Source: Echinometra lucunter
Lineage: Eukaryota; Echinodermata; Echinoidea; Camarodonta; Echinometridae
Direction: 5' to 3'
Length of the DNA stretch: 64,000 nt
NCBI GenBank assembly: GCA_029962745.1
Contig: CM057156.1
Coordinates: 24,792,736-24,856,735 of the forward strand
Shown here: one piece after another, positions 61,835 to 64,000 of the stretch
Layout: each line of letters opens with the position of its first letter
Numbering within the stretch: position 1 is the first letter of the stretch
The notes under the pieces: model-generated
Told to the model about the DNA's origin: nothing
Seen by the model: only the letters and a program-made list of their open reading frames with translations
Database searches by the model: none
Made by a program: the position numbers and the translations under genes

Positions 61835-63038
61835 TACATAGGAAGCAAGTTGATGAGGGAGGAGGTAATATGGAATTGTAATTACATTACGTTGCTGGTT
61901 AAGGATTCTCAAGCTCAATTGCCATCCATATCATTGTACCATATAAATGTACATACCGGTACATCATGTATATTACATGTCAATATAATCTTCAGAGTGA
62001 GTTACAACTGATTTCTCCCATTTTCAATGGCAAATGTCAATCATTTGAAAATATTTTGAAGCATATACTTTGACATATTCTGTATGCATAAATCATATAA
62101 ATTCACCTACTTTCTAGACCATTTCAAAATGATAAATTGTACCTTCAATGCCCTAAATATTCATAATCTGTTTTCATTTATAGCATACAAAAACAATTAT
62201 CATAATAAAATCATCAAACCCATTACCACGGCTTCCCTGACCTCCAATGGAAATCTTCTATTGGGTAAATTATTGTGCTCGACAAATTCTCACACCAAAT
62301 ATAACCAGAAAACATAAAGAAGAGGGATTATTTTTGTTTCAAATGTTAGGGTTCCTATTTGAAACTGACTGAAGGAAATAATGTGCAGGGAAGACATGGC
62401 AACTGATTTAACAATATAAGACCAATGACAAAAATACCTTCTCACAGATGTATACAGTAGTGCTTTTTAAATGTCACAAAGCTGGGGAATCCAACATTTC
62501 TTTGGCAACATGCACCATGGGCTTAGATTTCATCATCACCGGGTGGAGGCTTAGAGCTCATTCACACATCCAGTTGCTAATCCCTGCAGCAAACCCAAGG
62601 GGGTTTTGTAATGTTCACATATACGGTGTGGAAAATTGTGTCACTTATGATAATGATGACATGCACGGTACACTTCAATATTAGTTTACGCTCAACAGGA
62701 GAGCTTTGCCCAAAAGCTAAGCAGACTATACTGGTGATGTCTTTGTGCTAAGTTTATAAGAATTTGATTGGTCCACACCTGTTTGCCACCAGGGGTACAA
62801 AAGATAATTTGTGCATCAGTGTTTCCTTTTTTACCTTCTCACATACCATTTATTTATGTGGGAAAAAAAAGAAAAAGAAAAAAAAACCACTGGGATTTGC
62901 TGTGGGTGACTGCTGCTACATATATGTAAACAACATTGGGCTGCACTTGGTTCAGGATTGAAAACAGAAAGTTGATTAGTGGGTGTTTCATGATTGAACA
63001 GCCTCCTTGAAGAGAGAGTTTGCCTCTGAAGCTTCTGC

Positions 63039-63161
63039 TTAGCTTGCCTCTGATCCATTCTGAGATGTAGAGGCAGCTTCTGTGGCCATCTCAGGTTTGG
63101 GCTCTTTGATGGAATGGTCTCGGGCACTGTAACGGCCGTCAATGAACCTCCTCAAATGAAT
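63039..63161 (-). CDS. Terminal coding exon of an unrecognised gene
   Basis: On the minus strand, acceptor TTATTCCTAG precedes an open frame of 40 codons and TAA (63039-63041). It encodes IHLRRFIDGRYSARDHSIKE followed by PKPEMATEAASTSQNGSEAS. The first half is basic and the last 20 residues are Ser/Ala/Glu-rich like a flexible C-terminus. The frame enters in phase 0 and the composition is GC-richer than the surroundings. Upstream exons lie to the right of the window. I do not recognise the family. A longer overlapping minus-strand reading frame (62831-63142) is in another phase and starts inside the exon. Confidence 0.6.
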   Translation of the reverse strand: MHLRRFIDGRYSARDHSIKEPKPEMATEAASTSQNGSEAS

Positions 63162-64000
63162 CTAGGAATAAATATGTACAATGAGAATACAAATACTTAA
63201 GATATTTTCTTTTACCATATTTTCCTTACCAGTATTCAAAACCAGCATTATTAATAGGAAATCAATCGTTTCCTCTTTCATCCCAAGAAAGTATATCAAA
63301 CTAAAAATATGGCTTTTAAAGATGGATAACTGTGACATTCTCAGCACTGGAGATTCTGATTATTTGTTTGTTTATTTTGCTTTCATTCATATATTGATGA
63401 ATGGTCAAGACTATCTACCATCCTGATCCTTTTTTCATCACATATGAATGATCAAAAACCAAGCAATTAGGAGAAATATTCAAAAGGTCAACACTACCAT
63501 TCATACACTCTTTAATGATTACCCCCCCCCCAAAAAAAAAAGTATAATCACAAACTTGTTAACAGAATTGTGAGAATGAAGCGAAGCTCAATTAACAATT
63601 TCATTTTTTTTTCTTTCTTGCTATCTTTTTTTTTGTTTATCTTTTCTTGTATATTCATGTCACATTAAATGAAGAATTATCCACCTCTACATGTATTTTC
63701 ATGCTTTTAATTCTCTGTTATTATTGCATGTTTTTGTCAAGCCTGTCTGTGTTGTCTCTTTAAAGGAGAATGCAACCTTGACATCAGTGTGCTTCCAGTG
63801 AATGAAGAAGAACAAGAAGAGTAAACAGTGAAAATTTGAGCAAAATTGGACAATCTGTTCAAGAGTTATGAACTTTGAAAGTTTAAGTTAATCCTTATTA
63901 TAGGATCCTTAAATTGGCAACTTTGCCAGCATCTGTGATGTCATCGTGGACAACTCTCCATTCATTTTGTACACAGAATTCAACATTTTCTTTATTTTCA
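63162..64000. other. Intron of the minus-strand gene, ending in a repeat edge
   Basis: A/T-rich with a C-run/A-run junction near 63521-63541. From about 63762 the sequence beginning AAAGGAGAATGCAACCTTGA looks like the terminus of a dispersed repeat cut by the window edge. No exon seen. Confidence 0.45.

Larger units (their letters stand above)
59405..63038 (-). other. Probable long 3' UTR of the minus-strand gene
   Basis: A/T-rich sequence without a plausible coding frame, with many TACATGTA-like motifs and no intron-like borders. It lies between the minus-strand stop codon and a minus-strand poly(A) signal. UTR status is inferred from position only. A small MITE is inserted at 61658-61834. 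Confidence 0.45.

Noticed and set aside
62831..63142. 103-codon minus-strand frame
   Set aside because: It begins inside the exon at 63039-63161 in a different phase and runs into A/T-rich UTR sequence; the 40-codon frame starting at a splice acceptor is preferred.

Overview
The window is animal nuclear DNA: GT-AG introns, phase-1 extracellular domain exons, an intact Pol III tRNA gene, tRNA-derived SINEs and many short inverted-repeat transposons with recognisable target duplications. The domain set (MAM, EGF and ShKT repeats on a Thr-rich membrane stalk) and a Gly/Met-rich membrane protein resembling the skeletogenic P16 family suggest an echinoderm, most likely a sea urchin. That placement is inference; no ribosomal or mitochondrial marker is present.

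Region 1 (1-41770, + strand) is the 3' part of one very large gene. I recover 19 coding exons (1207-40816) that join in a single frame to 1,041 residues and a stop. The order is the tail of one MAM domain, a complete MAM domain, four EGF repeats, two ShKT domains, eight EGF repeats, a Thr/Pro mucin-like stalk, one membrane helix and a 50-residue tail. The start and the beginning of the first MAM domain lie left of the window. One intron of about 16 kb separates EGF 11 from EGF 12. A tRNA-Thr(AGT) gene and numerous transposons sit in introns.

Region 2 (45250-50600, + strand) is a complete two-exon gene for a 197-residue type I membrane protein: signal peptide, Gly/Met-rich ectodomain, membrane helix and short basic tail, with a TATA box upstream. 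It resembles P16-type biomineralisation proteins.

Region 3 (50.6-55 kb) is transposon-rich: a GATG/GGT microsatellite, a GAGAC-repeat element, a 1.25 kb inverted-repeat element carrying a nested element full of telomere-like repeats, and a hAT-type MITE whose sibling lies at 43.1 kb.

Region 4 (55.3-57.1 kb, + strand) holds MRPL34, the mitochondrial ribosomal protein bL34m, clearly recognised from its C-terminal domain. Three copies of a roughly 270-bp repeat surround it and two transposons lie just downstream.

Region 5 (59.4-63.2 kb, - strand) is the terminal coding exon (40 residues) and probable 3.6 kb 3' UTR of an unrecognised gene that continues to the right. The last 240 bases look like the edge of another repeat.

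The protein genes show no operon-like link. The first two both encode secreted or membrane proteins with large extracellular parts. No CRISPR array, prokaryotic element or viral gene was seen. Positions and joins were worked out by eye.
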